Shown piece after piece: positions 33,715 through 43,104 of a stretch of DNA of 64,000 nt. Made by a program: the position numbers and the translations under genes. The notes under the pieces are model-generated. The model was given only the letters and a program-made list of their open reading frames with translations, was not told where the DNA came from and did not search any database. The DNA is from Brevibacterium siliguriense (GTDB lineage Bacteria; Actinomycetota; Actinomycetes; Actinomycetales; Brevibacteriaceae). Within the stretch, counting starts at the first letter, position 1; each line of letters begins with the position of its first letter. The stretch lies in contig NZ_LT629766.1 in NCBI RefSeq assembly GCF_900105315.1, forward strand, positions 1,612,001 to 1,676,000, given 5' to 3'.

Positions 33715-35067
33715 TCAGCGGTTGTCGCCGCTGAGGTAGACCGGAAGGCGACGGTAGTTCACTGCCCGCTGGGCGGAGCCGGCGGGAACTTCCTGAGTGG
33801 TTTCGTAGGTGGCGTTGTTCTGCGGAACCTCGTGCGAACCGGGCAGCGGGTACGGATCCCCCGCAACCGGTGCGGGAGAAGCGAAGGACTGCTGCTGACC
33901 CGGCTGCTGTTCATAGCCGGGGGAGTGCTGGTAGCCGACTCCGGGCAGCGGCTGCAGACCGAGGCCCTGCCGGTCCGGTCCGTCGCCCTCGCTGTAGGCA
34001 TTGCCGGGATGATGAGCGTCGCCGGAAAAGTAGGGATCTTCCGAACGCCGGCTGCGACGGTCGGAATCCTCCGGTCGCAGGAACGGGAACGGCTTGAGCA
34101 GCAGACCCGTGATGGTCGAGGACCACCAGCGCAGAGCGCGTTCGAAGGGCGACCAAGCCAGCAGGCCCGTCCACGCCACGGCCAGGGCCACACAGATGAG
34201 CAGGACGACGGCGTCGTGGAGGACATCGCGGCTGTCGTCGAGGACCGGCTGAAGCCCGCGGACGACGAAGCCGTGGAGGATGTAGATGGCGAGGCTGTTC
34301 TTGCCGATCGTCGCGATCGTGTCCTTCGTGTTGCTCAGCCAGGACAACAGGGCCAGTGTCAGCAGCACCGATCCGATGTCCACGATGAGTCGCAGTCCCA
34401 CGCCTTCGGGAACGCTGACGTCGAAGTGGGCGAAGTTGAGGCTGCCGTAGAGCCAGTTGTGGTCGACCTGGTCGAGGAAGAAATAACCGACGGCCGCGAG
34501 GGCAGCGGCACTGAGACAGAGTTTCTGCCAGATCGCGAGGCTGCCCGCCCAGTCGATGATCTGCCTGCCGTAGAGCTTGCCGATGACGAAGAACGGCCAG
34601 AACGCCATCGTCCGAGCCGCGGAGAGTTCGGTGTCGAGGATCGGCAGGAGTCCGCCGAAGAGACCGACGACCAGAGAAGCGACGAGCATCGTGCGTGGGA
34701 AGCGCTCGATGAAGGGGACCGTGATCATCCACCACGCCATCGACAGCAGGAACCAGGTGTACCAGAACGGCCGGAGGAAGTCGTAGTCGGGATTGAGCCC
34801 GAAGAGCCACATCCACCCCCACATGAGCGGCAGCACCGTGGCGAGGAGGACGAAGTAGGTCAGAACCCGTTCGGCCAGCTTGTTCGACTTCGCCGTGATT
34901 CCGGCGAGGAAGACGAAGGCCGGCATATGGAACATGTAGATGAAGTACATCGGTGCACCCAGGATCGGCGACTCCCACGGGGAGGTCCTGGCGAGGAGGT
35001 GGCCCAGAACCACCAGGAAGATGAGGATTCCCTTGGCGCGGTCGATGCGATAGTTCCGTGTTGACAC
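33715..35067 (-). CDS. acyltransferase family 3 membrane protein
   Basis: The protein opens with RNYRIDRAKGILIFLVVLGHLL, the family's first helix with the His of the proposed acyl-transfer site, and has about ten hydrophobic helices up to residue 330. Such proteins O-acylate envelope sugars, glycans or lipids; some members act on polymers outside the cell. The last 110 residues form a polar tail rich in Pro, Gly, Gln and Tyr that should be disordered and cytoplasmic. The GTG start at 35067 stands six bases after TAGTGT, again a leaderless pattern. Confidence 0.82.
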   Translation of the reverse strand: MSTRNYRIDRAKGILIFLVVLGHLLARTSPWESPILGAPMYFIYMFHMPAFVFLAGITAKSNKLAERVLTYFVLLATVLPLMWGWMWLFGLNPDYDFLRPFWYTWFLLSMAWWMITVPFIERFPRTMLVASLVVGLFGGLLPILDTELSAARTMAFWPFFVIGKLYGRQIIDWAGSLAIWQKLCLSAAALAAVGYFFLDQVDHNWLYGSLNFAHFDVSVPEGVGLRLIVDIGSVLLTLALLSWLSNTKDTIATIGKNSLAIYILHGFVVRGLQPVLDDSRDVLHDAVVLLICVALAVAWTGLLAWSPFERALRWWSSTITGLLLKPFPFLRPEDSDRRSRRSEDPYFSGDAHHPGNAYSEGDGPDRQGLGLQPLPGVGYQHSPGYEQQPGQQQSFASPAPVAGDPYPLPGSHEVPQNNATYETTQEVPAGSAQRAVNYRRLPVYLSGDNR

Positions 35068-35073
35068 GCCGAT

Positions 35074-35079
35074 ACACTA
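35074..35079 (-). promoter_or_regulatory. -10 box of the acyltransferase gene, leaderless configuration
   Basis: On minus, TAGTGT, ATCGGC and then the GTG start: a six-base gap and no ribosome-binding site. Confidence 0.5.
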
Positions 35080-35117
35080 CCGCACCCGGCAGGATTTGGG
35101 GAAAGATCACACCATCG

Positions 35118-35126
35118 CCGAGGCGG
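35118..35126 (+). repeat. intergenic copy of the iterated motif CCGAGGCGG
   Basis: This copy lies in the 113-bp gap between the DksA-like and acyltransferase genes. Confidence 0.5.
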
Positions 35127-35180
35127 TCGCCCGGTCGCGTGCGATGGTGCACTTGCGCGTGCGGACAGGGATGGAAACGA

Positions 35181-35531
35181 TTAGCCGCGGGCTGCGCAGT
35201 CGACGCATTTCGCCGCGTAGGGACGGGCCTCCAACCGCGTCTCGGCGATGGGTCTGCCGCAGTCGATGCAGGTCCCGAACGTTCCCGCGGCGAGGCGGTG
35301 ATGCGCCTCGGCGATCTCCTCGAGGCGATTCTCGGACTGTTCGAGCAGGGTCGCGGCCTGCGAGCGTTCGAAGGCGAGTGTCGCCCCCTCGGGATCGTGC
35401 TCGTCGTCGCTGTTGTCCCCCTCGCGGGCTTCCGAGACCTCATCGATGCCCTGGGTCAGGCGGCTGATGAGCGCCTGCGTCTCCGCCCGCTCCGCCTCGA
35501 GCAGATCCCGCATCTTCGCTTCGTCGATCAT
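35181..35531 (-). CDS. TraR/DksA-type zinc finger protein
   Basis: This 116-residue protein has an N-terminal coiled-coil hairpin (EAERAETQALISRLTQGIDEVSEAREGD) and a C-terminal four-cysteine zinc finger, CIDCGRPI and AAKCVDC. The family reaches into the RNA polymerase secondary channel. Actinobacterial homologues are often of unknown role and may not replace DksA, and the acidic tip residues of E. coli DksA cannot be mapped with certainty. GAGGAG upstream of the ATG supports the start. It follows the ABC-F gene by 81 bp in the same direction. Confidence 0.85.
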   Translation of the reverse strand: MIDEAKMRDLLEAERAETQALISRLTQGIDEVSEAREGDNSDDEHDPEGATLAFERSQAATLLEQSENRLEEIAEAHHRLAAGTFGTCIDCGRPIAETRLEARPYAAKCVDCAARG

Positions 35532-35612
35532 CAGCGTCTCCTCGTGTTCGTCCGGCTCTGTGGCCGCTCGTCACCCTGAAGGCTCTGGCTCCCAGTCCTC
35601 AGGGCTCCAAGG

Positions 35613-37466
35613 TCAGGCTTCCAATGCCTCGGACGCCTCGAGCCAGCGCATCTCGAGTTCGTCAAGTTCGTCCTGGGACTCGCGGATTGCAGCCGTGAGC
35701 TTCGCCAGTCCCTCGAAATCGGTCTGGTCGTGGGCGGCCATCTCCTCGTGCTTCTTCGCGATCTGAGTGTTCAGCTTGTCCATCCGCCGCTCGATCGAGG
35801 ACACTTCCTTCTTCGCCGCCCGTGCTTCCGCACCGGTGAGCTTCGCGGCTGAATCGGATCCCTCGCTCGCCGGGGCGGCCCTACTGGATCCGTTTCCGCC
35901 GACTCCCGCCGAGGCCCCGTTCGAACTGCCGCCCCTATTCGAACCGGCACCGCCGCGGCGCTCCTGTTCGGCGCGCAGTCGAAGGTACTCTTCGACGCCG
36001 CCGGGAACATGGCGCAGTCCACCCTGGAGGATCGCATACTGCTGATCGGTGACACGTTCGAGCAGGTACCGGTCGTGGGAGACGACGATGAGGGTGCCCG
36101 GCCAGGAGTCGAGGAGATCCTCCATCGCAGTGAGCATGTCCGAATCGACGTCGTTCGTCGGCTCGTCGAGGATGATGACGTTGGGTTCGGCCATGAGCAG
36201 CAGCAGAAGCTGGAGCCTGCGCTTCTGACCGCCGGAGAGTTCCTTGACTCGGGCGGAGAGATGTTCTTTCGCAAAGCCGAGGCGTTCGAGCAGCTGAGCC
36301 GGAGTGAAGTCCTTGCCTTCGATGTTGAACGAGGTCTTCGATTCGGCCAGCACTTCTCGCACGCGCGAATCGGCGATGCGGGCCAGATCCTTGAACTGCT
36401 GGTCGAGCACGCCGATCTGCACGGTTTTGCCGCGCTTGACCCGCCCGGCATCGGGTTCGATCTCTCCGGAGACGAGACCTAAGAGGGTCGACTTCCCGGC
36501 ACCGTTGGGGCCGAGGATTCCGGTGCGCTCACCGGGACCGATGCGCCATGTGACATCCTCGAGGATCGTGGTTTCGCCGAAATGCTTGGACACGTCGAGC
36601 AGGTCGACGACGTCCTTGCCCAGACGGGCGGTGGCCATCTTCTTCAGCTCGATCGGATTGCGCACCTCGGGCACATCGGCGATGAGCTGGTTGGCCGCCT
36701 CGATGCGGAACTTCGGCTTCGACGTCCGTGCGGGAGCACCGCGACGCAGCCACGCGAGTTCCTTGCGCATGAGATTCTGTCGCTTCGCCTCGGTGGCGGC
36801 GGCGATCCGGTCGCGTTCGACTCGCTGGAGGACATAGGCGGCATATCCGCCTTCGAAGGGTTCGACGATGCGGTCATGGACCTCCCAGGTCTTCGTGCAC
36901 ACTTCGTCGAGGAACCACCGGTCGTGGGTGACCAGCAGCAGGGCTCCGGAGTTCTTCGGCCACCGGTTGCGGATATGTTTGGCCAACCACGCGATGCCAT
37001 CGACGTCGAGATGGTTCGTCGGCTCGTCGAGGATAAGCATGTCCCAATCGCCGATGAGGAGAGCCGCCAGGGCCACCCGTCGACGCTGACCGCCGGAGAG
37101 TGAGGAGATCTGCGCATCCCAATCGAGGTCGGCGATGAGACCGGAGATGATGTCCCGGGCCTGCGGATCGGCCGCCCATTCGTGATCGGCGGCATCACCG
37201 ACGACAGAGAAGCCGACGGTGGCCTCGTCATCGAGGTCATCACGTTGGCCGAGCATGCCCAAGCGCAGACCTCCGCGGTAGGTCACCCGCCCGGAATCGG
37301 GTTCGATGGTGCCGGCGAGCATGCCGAGAAGGCTCGACTTGCCGTCGCCATTGCGGCCGACGATGCCGATCATGTCGCCGGACTCGACACCGAGGGTGAC
37401 CGAGTCGAAGACGACGCGCGTGGGGTATTCGAGGTGGAGGGCTTCTGCCCCGAGGAGATGTGCCAT
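35613..37466 (-). CDS. ABC-F family ATP-binding protein (Uup-like)
   Basis: Two ABC ATPase domains lie on one chain without membrane segments. Domain 1 has GRNGDGKSS, LSGGQRRRVALAALL and LILDEPTNHLD. Domain 2 has GPNGAGKST, LSGGQKRRLQLLLLL and IILDEPTNDVD. A charged linker joins them, and a C-terminal region with a Gly/Ser-rich spacer and a coiled coil (from about residue 540) resembles Uup. ABC-F proteins act at the ribosomal exit site in translation rescue or antibiotic protection. Whether this one gives resistance cannot be told. TAGGCT lies ten bases before the ATG. Confidence 0.9.
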   Translation of the reverse strand: MAHLLGAEALHLEYPTRVVFDSVTLGVESGDMIGIVGRNGDGKSSLLGMLAGTIEPDSGRVTYRGGLRLGMLGQRDDLDDEATVGFSVVGDAADHEWAADPQARDIISGLIADLDWDAQISSLSGGQRRRVALAALLIGDWDMLILDEPTNHLDVDGIAWLAKHIRNRWPKNSGALLLVTHDRWFLDEVCTKTWEVHDRIVEPFEGGYAAYVLQRVERDRIAAATEAKRQNLMRKELAWLRRGAPARTSKPKFRIEAANQLIADVPEVRNPIELKKMATARLGKDVVDLLDVSKHFGETTILEDVTWRIGPGERTGILGPNGAGKSTLLGLVSGEIEPDAGRVKRGKTVQIGVLDQQFKDLARIADSRVREVLAESKTSFNIEGKDFTPAQLLERLGFAKEHLSARVKELSGGQKRRLQLLLLLMAEPNVIILDEPTNDVDSDMLTAMEDLLDSWPGTLIVVSHDRYLLERVTDQQYAILQGGLRHVPGGVEEYLRLRAEQERRGGAGSNRGGSSNGASAGVGGNGSSRAAPASEGSDSAAKLTGAEARAAKKEVSSIERRMDKLNTQIAKKHEEMAAHDQTDFEGLAKLTAAIRESQDELDELEMRWLEASEALEA

Positions 37467-37804
37467 AGCGGTCTCTAGCCTAGTTCACGATGGGTCGCCT
37501 CTTGCGCCTGCCGGGCGGCTGCACACACGTCGGTCGACTCACTACATTCGTCGGCCGATTGTCTCAAAGGCGAGGGCCTTTGCGTTCGCATTTTGGAACG
37601 TGAACAGCTGCGCATGACGGAATATTTCTTTTTCATATCGGTGTCCGTGATTGAGGTGCTAGCGAAGCTTCCGAAATGACTTCGGTGCATTAGACTGACC
37701 GAAACTCATCAAAATATGACAGTTCGTCCAGTGGTTTCACATTTTCGGTAAGGGCAGACAGGGCCCTCATCCGTGTGCGCTGTCTGTATCAGAAAAGAGA
37801 AAAC
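37467..37804. other. 338-bp intergenic region between ABC-F and nucleoside-binding protein genes
   Basis: No gene is visible. It serves as divergent promoter region and is clearly A+T-richer between 37580 and 37745. CAGACAG (37755-37761) and CTGTCTG (37780-37786) form an inverted repeat 18 bp before the lipoprotein start, a possible leader hairpin or operator. CCGAA, ATGAC, TTCGG at 37671-37685 is a smaller one. No single promoter could be chosen with confidence. Confidence 0.6.
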
Positions 37805-38866
37805 GTGAAGAAGCTCGCTTCAGCGGTGTCGATGATCGCCGCCTCCGCCCTCGTCCTCTCGGCTTGCGGTTCGGGTGGAGGATCCGGCTCGGACTACATG
37901 GCCTGCATGGTCTCCGACTCCGGAGGTTGGGACGATCAGTCGTTCAACCAGTCCGGCCGTGAGGGAATGGAGAACGCGAAGAAGAACCTGGGCATCGAAG
38001 AGAAGCTCGCCGAGTCCCAGGGCGATTCCGACTTCGGACCGAACGTCGACAACATGGTCCAGCAGGGCTGCAATCTCACCTTCGGCGTCGGATTCCTCCT
38101 CGAGGACACGATCCAGGAAGCCGCCGAGGCCAACCCGGACCTCAACTTCGCGCTCATCGACTCCACGTTCTCCGACGCCGACGGCAAGCCGGTGACGATC
38201 GACAATGCGAAGGCAGTCGTCTTCAACACCGCAGAGGCCGCTTACCTGGCCGGCTATGTTGCGGCCGCGACCTCGAAGTCCGGCAAGGTCGGCACCTTCG
38301 GCGGCATCCAGATTCCGTCGGTGACGATCTTCATGGACGGCTTCGCCGATGGCGTCAAGAAGTTCAACGAAGACAACAAGAAGGACGTCAAGCTGCTCGG
38401 CTGGAACAAGGAGAAGCAGGACGGCTCGTTCTCCGGTGACTTCGAGAACCAGGGACAGGGTCAGGAACTGACCAAGCAGCTCATCTCCCAGGGCGCTGAC
38501 GTCATCATGCCCGTTGCCGGACCCGTCGGCCTCGGTGCCGCAGCGGCCGCGAAGGAAGCCGGAGACGTCAACCTCGTGTGGGTCGACTCCGACGGCTACG
38601 AGTCGACCGAATACGGCGACATCATCCTCACCTCGGTGGTCAAGAAGATCTCGCAGGCCGTTGAGGACACCATCAAGGAAGGCACCGAGGACAAGTTCTC
38701 CAACGAGCCCTACGTCGGCACGCTCGAGAACGAAGGCGTGGGCCTCGCCCCGTACCACGACTTCGAGGACAAGGTTCCCGAAGACGTGAAGAAGGACGTC
38801 GAGGAGTTGAAGAAGCAGATCGTCGACGGCAGCCTCGTCGTCGAGTCGGAGAGCACACCGAAGTAA
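37805..38866 (+). CDS. BMP-family nucleoside-binding lipoprotein
   Basis: This is the extracytoplasmic receptor of a nucleoside ABC importer, of the PnrA/Med type. A short signal peptide ends in lipobox LSAC with the acylated cysteine at residue 21. The mature part has DSGGWDDQSFNQSGREG, the family's nucleoside-binding start, and GTFGGIQIPSVTIFMDGF. The GTG at 37805 is preceded by AAAAGAGA. At 353 residues it is typical. A strong terminator-like hairpin separates it from the ATPase gene, so the receptor can be made in excess. Confidence 0.92.
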   Translation: MKKLASAVSMIAASALVLSACGSGGGSGSDYMACMVSDSGGWDDQSFNQSGREGMENAKKNLGIEEKLAESQGDSDFGPNVDNMVQQGCNLTFGVGFLLEDTIQEAAEANPDLNFALIDSTFSDADGKPVTIDNAKAVVFNTAEAAYLAGYVAAATSKSGKVGTFGGIQIPSVTIFMDGFADGVKKFNEDNKKDVKLLGWNKEKQDGSFSGDFENQGQGQELTKQLISQGADVIMPVAGPVGLGAAAAAKEAGDVNLVWVDSDGYESTEYGDIILTSVVKKISQAVEDTIKEGTEDKFSNEPYVGTLENEGVGLAPYHDFEDKVPEDVKKDVEELKKQIVDGSLVVESESTPK

Positions 38867-38877
38867 GCTCGTCGGTT

Positions 38878-38913
38878 AAACTGCAGGGCCGAGTACTTTC
38901 GGCCCTGCAGTTT
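38878..38913 (+). terminator. intra-operon terminator after the nucleoside-binding lipoprotein gene
   Basis: The arms 38878-38892 and 38899-38913 pair perfectly over 15 bp around GTACTT, and the stem ends in a short T-run (TTTT). It resembles a Rho-independent terminator or processing site that lowers expression of the downstream transporter genes relative to the receptor. Confidence 0.8.
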
Positions 38914-38940
38914 TCAAGTTTGTGAGGAGAACCGGAAGCA

Positions 38941-40578
38941 GTGAAACTCGAGCTTCGCGGGATGACCAAGGTGTTCGGATCGTTTGTGGCCAATGACCAC
39001 ATCGACCTCACCATTCAGCCGGGCGAGATCCACGCCCTGCTGGGTGAGAACGGCGCGGGCAAATCCACCATGATGAATGTCCTCTACGGACTCTACGACG
39101 CCGATGGGGGAGAGCTCCTCATCGACGACAAGCCGGTGAAGTTCTCCGGCCCCGGGGATGCCGTGGCCGCGGGAATCGGCATGGTCCACCAGCACTTCAT
39201 GCTCGTGCCCGTGTTCACCGTCGCCGAATCCGTGGCGCTGGGCTACGAACCCACGAAGAGCCTCGGGCTCCTCGACATCAAAGAGGCGCGGAAGAAGGTC
39301 AAGGAGATCTCGTCGCGCTTCAACTTCAACATCGATCCCGATGCACTCATCGAAGATCTGCCGGTCGGCGCGCAGCAGCGCGTGGAGATCATCAAGGCAC
39401 TGTCCCGGGATGCCGAGATCCTCATCCTCGACGAGCCCACGGCCGTGCTCACTCCGCAGGAGACCGACGAACTCATCTCGATCATGCGCCAGCTCAAGGA
39501 ACAGGGCACATCGATCGTGTTCATCACCCACAAACTTCGTGAGGTCCGGGCGATCGCCGATGCGATCACCGTCATCCGCCGCGGCAAGATCGTCGGTGAA
39601 GCCTCACCCGAGTCGACCGAGACGGAACTGGCCAGCCAGATGGTCGGCCGTGCCGTGTCGCTGACGACGGAGAAGGACGCTGCCGATCCGGGGGATGCCA
39701 CCTTCCAGGTGCGCGGACTCACCGTCCTCGACAAAGCCGAGAACGTCGTCGTCGACGACGTGTCCTTCGACGTCCGTCGCGGTGAGATCCTCGCCGTCGC
39801 CGGTGTCCAGGGCAACGGTCAGACGGAACTGGCCGAGACGATCATCGGCCTGACCGAACCCCGACTCGGGTCGATCACCCTCGACGGGAAGAACCTTGTC
39901 GGGAAGTCCGTGAAGGGCCGCCTCGGTGCCGGCATCGGATTCGTTCCCGAGGATCGGTCGACCGACGGCATCATCGCGGAGTTCGCGATCCGCGAGAACA
40001 TGATCCTCGACGTCTACGACCGCGAACCCTATGCCAAGGGCCTCAACCTCAAACCGAAGGTCATCACGGAAGAGGCGAAGAAGAAGGTGGACGAGTTCGA
40101 CATCCGCCTCGGCAGCGTGGCCGACCCGATCGCGACCCTCTCGGGCGGCAACCAGCAGAAGGTAGTGCTCTCCCGGGAGCTCGGGCGTGACCTGCGACTG
40201 TTCATCGCCAGCCAGCCCACCCGCGGACTCGACGTCGGTTCGATCGAATTCGTGCACAAGCGCGTCATCGCCGAACGTGATTCCGGCACCCCCTGCATCA
40301 TCGTCTCGACTGAACTCGACGAGGTCTACGGCCTCGCCGACCGCATCGCCGTGATGTACGCCGGACGCATCGTCGGCATCGTGGGCCCCGAGACCTCCCG
40401 TGAAGCATTGGGCCTGATGATGGCAGGTGTTCCCGCCGACGAAGCCCTCGAAGCAACTTCAGGCAAGGCGAGCACCGAGGGTGCCGGCAAGCCTGCAGAC
40501 GATGCAGAACCGGCCGCCACCTCGGCGGATTCCGCGGACGACGACTCAGCCACCACCTCGGCGGAGGAGACCAAATGA
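38941..40578 (+). CDS. nucleoside ABC transporter ATP-binding protein (two ATPase domains, RbsA-like)
   Basis: This cytoplasmic energising subunit has 545 residues. Domain 1 carries LLGENGAGKSTMM and ILDEPTAVLTPQETDEL; domain 2 carries VAGVQGNGQTELAE in place of a standard Walker A, as usual in this family, plus LSGGNQQKVVLSREL and SQPTRGLDVGSIEFVHK. The layout matches NupA/YufO-type ATPases that pair with BMP receptors. The GTG start at 38941 follows GAGGAGA. A tail rich in Ala, Ser and Asp follows residue 505 and overlaps the next gene by ATGA. Confidence 0.92.
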   Translation: MKLELRGMTKVFGSFVANDHIDLTIQPGEIHALLGENGAGKSTMMNVLYGLYDADGGELLIDDKPVKFSGPGDAVAAGIGMVHQHFMLVPVFTVAESVALGYEPTKSLGLLDIKEARKKVKEISSRFNFNIDPDALIEDLPVGAQQRVEIIKALSRDAEILILDEPTAVLTPQETDELISIMRQLKEQGTSIVFITHKLREVRAIADAITVIRRGKIVGEASPESTETELASQMVGRAVSLTTEKDAADPGDATFQVRGLTVLDKAENVVVDDVSFDVRRGEILAVAGVQGNGQTELAETIIGLTEPRLGSITLDGKNLVGKSVKGRLGAGIGFVPEDRSTDGIIAEFAIRENMILDVYDREPYAKGLNLKPKVITEEAKKKVDEFDIRLGSVADPIATLSGGNQQKVVLSRELGRDLRLFIASQPTRGLDVGSIEFVHKRVIAERDSGTPCIIVSTELDEVYGLADRIAVMYAGRIVGIVGPETSREALGLMMAGVPADEALEATSGKASTEGAGKPADDAEPAATSADSADDDSATTSAEETK

Positions 40579-41807
40579 CGACTGATATCTCACCCGCGGC
40601 TCCCTCGGCGGCACCGCCGCCGGAGCCCGAGGCGGAGGAGGGCAAGGAACAGACGCTGCTGCAGCAGATCATGTCGGGATCCTGGCTCGTCTCGCTGTTG
40701 GCGATCGTGCTCGCCCTCCTGTTCGGCGGCATCCTCATCGCCGTGTCGAACGCGGAGGTCGTCGCGGCAGCCGAGAACTTCTTCGCCGCCCCCGGCGAGT
40801 TCTTCGCCACGCTCTTCCAGACCGTCGGCAACGCCTATTCGGCACTGTTCCGCGGGGCGGTCTTCGACTGGGAGGCCCGCACCACCGAACGCGCCATCCG
40901 CCCCCTGACCGAATCGATGGTCTCGGGCACACCGCTCATCCTCACCGGTCTCGGCATCGCTCTGGCCTTCCGCTGCGGTCTGTTCAACATCGGCGGCCAG
41001 GGCCAGGTCATCCTCGGCGCGACCATCGCCGGATTCCTCGGCTACGCTCTGCCGCTGCCTCCCGTCGTGCACATGCTCTTAGCCGTCCTCGGCGGCATCA
41101 TCGGCGGTGCGATCTGGGCCGGAATCGCCGGTGTCCTCAAGGCTCGCACCGGAGCCAACGAGGTGATCGTGACGATCATGCTCAACTCGATCGCCGGCTA
41201 TGCGCTGGGCTATCTGCTCAAGCAGAACTGGTTCACGCACACGAACTCGGCGAACCCGCAGTCGCGCGTCATCGATGACTCTTCGCAGATGTTCCTGCTC
41301 TTGCCCCCGCCGTTCCGCCTCCACTTCGGCTTCATCATCGCGATCCTCGCGACGATCTTCGTGTGGTGGCTGCTCGAGCGCTCGACGGTCGGCTTCGAAT
41401 TCAAGGCCGTCGGTGCGAACCCGCACGCGGCCCGGACCGCAGGCATCTCCGTGTCGAAGGTGACGATCCTCGTCATGATCGTCGCCGGTGCCCTGGCCGG
41501 ACTCGGCGGTGCCGCACAGGTGCTCGGCACCGAATACAAGCTCACCGGCGGAATCAGCGGATCGATCGGCTTCGACGCGATCACCGTTGCCCTGCTGGGA
41601 CGGTCGAAGCCGCTGGGGACGTTCCTCGCGGGACTGCTCTTCGGTGCGTTCAAGGCCGGTGGCTACCTCATGCAGTCGCAGACGGGAACGCCGATCGATA
41701 TCGTCCTCGTCGTCCAGTCCGTCATCGTGCTGCTCATTGCGGCCCCGCCCCTGGTGAGGTCGATCTTCCGGCTGCCCACACCGGTGCTCAAGCGGAAGGA
41801 GGACTGA
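40575..41807 (+). CDS. nucleoside ABC transporter permease, first subunit (NupP/YufP type)
   Basis: This membrane permease has 410 residues with about nine helices. The conserved GIALAFRCGLFNIGGQGQ and ARTGANEVIVTIMLN segments mark the BPD_transp_2 branch of nucleoside and branched-chain amino acid transporters; FRAGLFNIGxxGQ is the usual form. GISVSKVTILVMIVAGALAGLGGAAQVLG is also conserved. It overlaps the ATPase gene by ATGA and ends one base before the next permease. Confidence 0.9.
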   Translation: MTTDISPAAPSAAPPPEPEAEEGKEQTLLQQIMSGSWLVSLLAIVLALLFGGILIAVSNAEVVAAAENFFAAPGEFFATLFQTVGNAYSALFRGAVFDWEARTTERAIRPLTESMVSGTPLILTGLGIALAFRCGLFNIGGQGQVILGATIAGFLGYALPLPPVVHMLLAVLGGIIGGAIWAGIAGVLKARTGANEVIVTIMLNSIAGYALGYLLKQNWFTHTNSANPQSRVIDDSSQMFLLLPPPFRLHFGFIIAILATIFVWWLLERSTVGFEFKAVGANPHAARTAGISVSKVTILVMIVAGALAGLGGAAQVLGTEYKLTGGISGSIGFDAITVALLGRSKPLGTFLAGLLFGAFKAGGYLMQSQTGTPIDIVLVVQSVIVLLIAAPPLVRSIFRLPTPVLKRKED

Positions 41808-41808
41808 G

Positions 41809-43092
41809 ATGACTGCTCAGACCGTGGTTAAGACACCTTCGACCCAGGCCAAGGCGCTTGCGCCGATCGCCTGGAAGTTCCCGATCGTCTATACGATCCT
41901 GGCGCTGGTCTCGCTCATCTTCTTCGGCCTCATCGGCCGTGACGGTGAGACGACCTTCCGTGTGGCCACCGGCGGAGACTTCTTCGCCATCCCCGACTTC
42001 GCCGTATCCTCGACAGCGGCGGGGCTGACGTTGGGAATCATCCTCGTCATCATGGCCGCCGTGTCGATCTATGTGTCGGTCAAGCGCATCAGCCTCGGCT
42101 CCTGGTTCCCGATGCTCTTCGGCGTCGTCTTCGTCCTGTCCTTCCTCGCGTGGGCCGGCGGCGGATCCGGTGGCGTCATCCCGCTGACCACGCTGCTCGC
42201 CGGAGCGCTGGCACTGTCCGTGCCGCTGATCTTCGGCGCCATGTGCGGGCTCGTCGGTGAACGTTCGGGCATCATCAACATCGCCATCGAAGGCCAGCTG
42301 CTGGCTGGCGCGTTCCTCGCAGCGGTCGTCGCCTCCGTGGTGAAGAACCCGTACGCGGGTCTGCTCGCCGCCCCTGTCGCCGGTGCCCTGGTCGCAGTGG
42401 TGCTCACCTTCTTCGCGGTGAAGTACTGGGTCAACCAGATCATCATCGGCGTCGTCCTCAACGTCCTCGTCGTCGGCGTCACGAGCTTCCTCTACTCGAC
42501 GGTCCTCACCCAGGATCCGGGGCTGTGGAACTCCCGCCAGAAGCTGCCGAATCTGCCGATCCCGCTGCTCTCGGACATTCCGGTGCTCGGGCGAGTGCTG
42601 TTCGACCAGAACATCCTCGTCTACATTATGTACGTCGTCGTCATCGCCCTGCAGATCTTCGTCTTCCGTTCGAAGTGGGGACTGCGGATGCGGGCCGTCG
42701 GCGAGCACCCGAAGGCCGCTGACACCGTCGGCATCAAGGTCAACTTCACCCGCGTGCGCAACACCCTGCTCGCCGGTGCCATCGCCGGCCTCGGCGGTGC
42801 CTTCTTCACCGTCGGCTCCGGACTGGCCTTCGGCAAGGAGATGTCGGCAGGACAGGGCTATATCGCCCTGGCCGCGATGATCCTGGGCAAATGGAACCCG
42901 AAGGGTGCACTGTTCGCGGCGCTGCTGTTCGGCTTCTCCAAGAGCCTCGGCAACACTCTGCAGTCCATCGGCACCCCCGTGGCCAATGAACTGCTGCTCA
43001 TGCTGCCCTACATCGTCACCGTCTTCGCCGTCGCCGGCTTCGTCGGGCGAGTCCGCCCACCGGCAGCGGAAGGTGTGCCCTACGTGAAGTGA
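41809..43092 (+). CDS. nucleoside ABC transporter permease, second subunit (NupQ/YufQ type)
   Basis: This is the second permease, 427 residues. About 100 N-terminal residues with three helices precede the core, which begins LALSVPLIFGAMCGLVGERSGIINIAIEGQLL, the family signature. GIKVNFTRVRNTLLAGAIAGLGGAFF is the second conserved segment. AAGGAGG sits before the ATG, which lies one base after the previous stop codon. With the BMP receptor, the ATPase and the first permease it makes a complete importer, followed by salvage enzymes. Confidence 0.9.
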   Translation: MTAQTVVKTPSTQAKALAPIAWKFPIVYTILALVSLIFFGLIGRDGETTFRVATGGDFFAIPDFAVSSTAAGLTLGIILVIMAAVSIYVSVKRISLGSWFPMLFGVVFVLSFLAWAGGGSGGVIPLTTLLAGALALSVPLIFGAMCGLVGERSGIINIAIEGQLLAGAFLAAVVASVVKNPYAGLLAAPVAGALVAVVLTFFAVKYWVNQIIIGVVLNVLVVGVTSFLYSTVLTQDPGLWNSRQKLPNLPIPLLSDIPVLGRVLFDQNILVYIMYVVVIALQIFVFRSKWGLRMRAVGEHPKAADTVGIKVNFTRVRNTLLAGAIAGLGGAFFTVGSGLAFGKEMSAGQGYIALAAMILGKWNPKGALFAALLFGFSKSLGNTLQSIGTPVANELLLMLPYIVTVFAVAGFVGRVRPPAAEGVPYVK

Positions 43093-43095
43093 GCC

Positions 43096-43104
43096 CCGCC
43101 TCGG
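43096..43104 (-). repeat. intergenic copy of the iterated motif CCGAGGCGG
   Basis: On plus it reads CCGCCTCGG, four bases after the permease stop codon and 60 bp before cdd. Confidence 0.5.
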
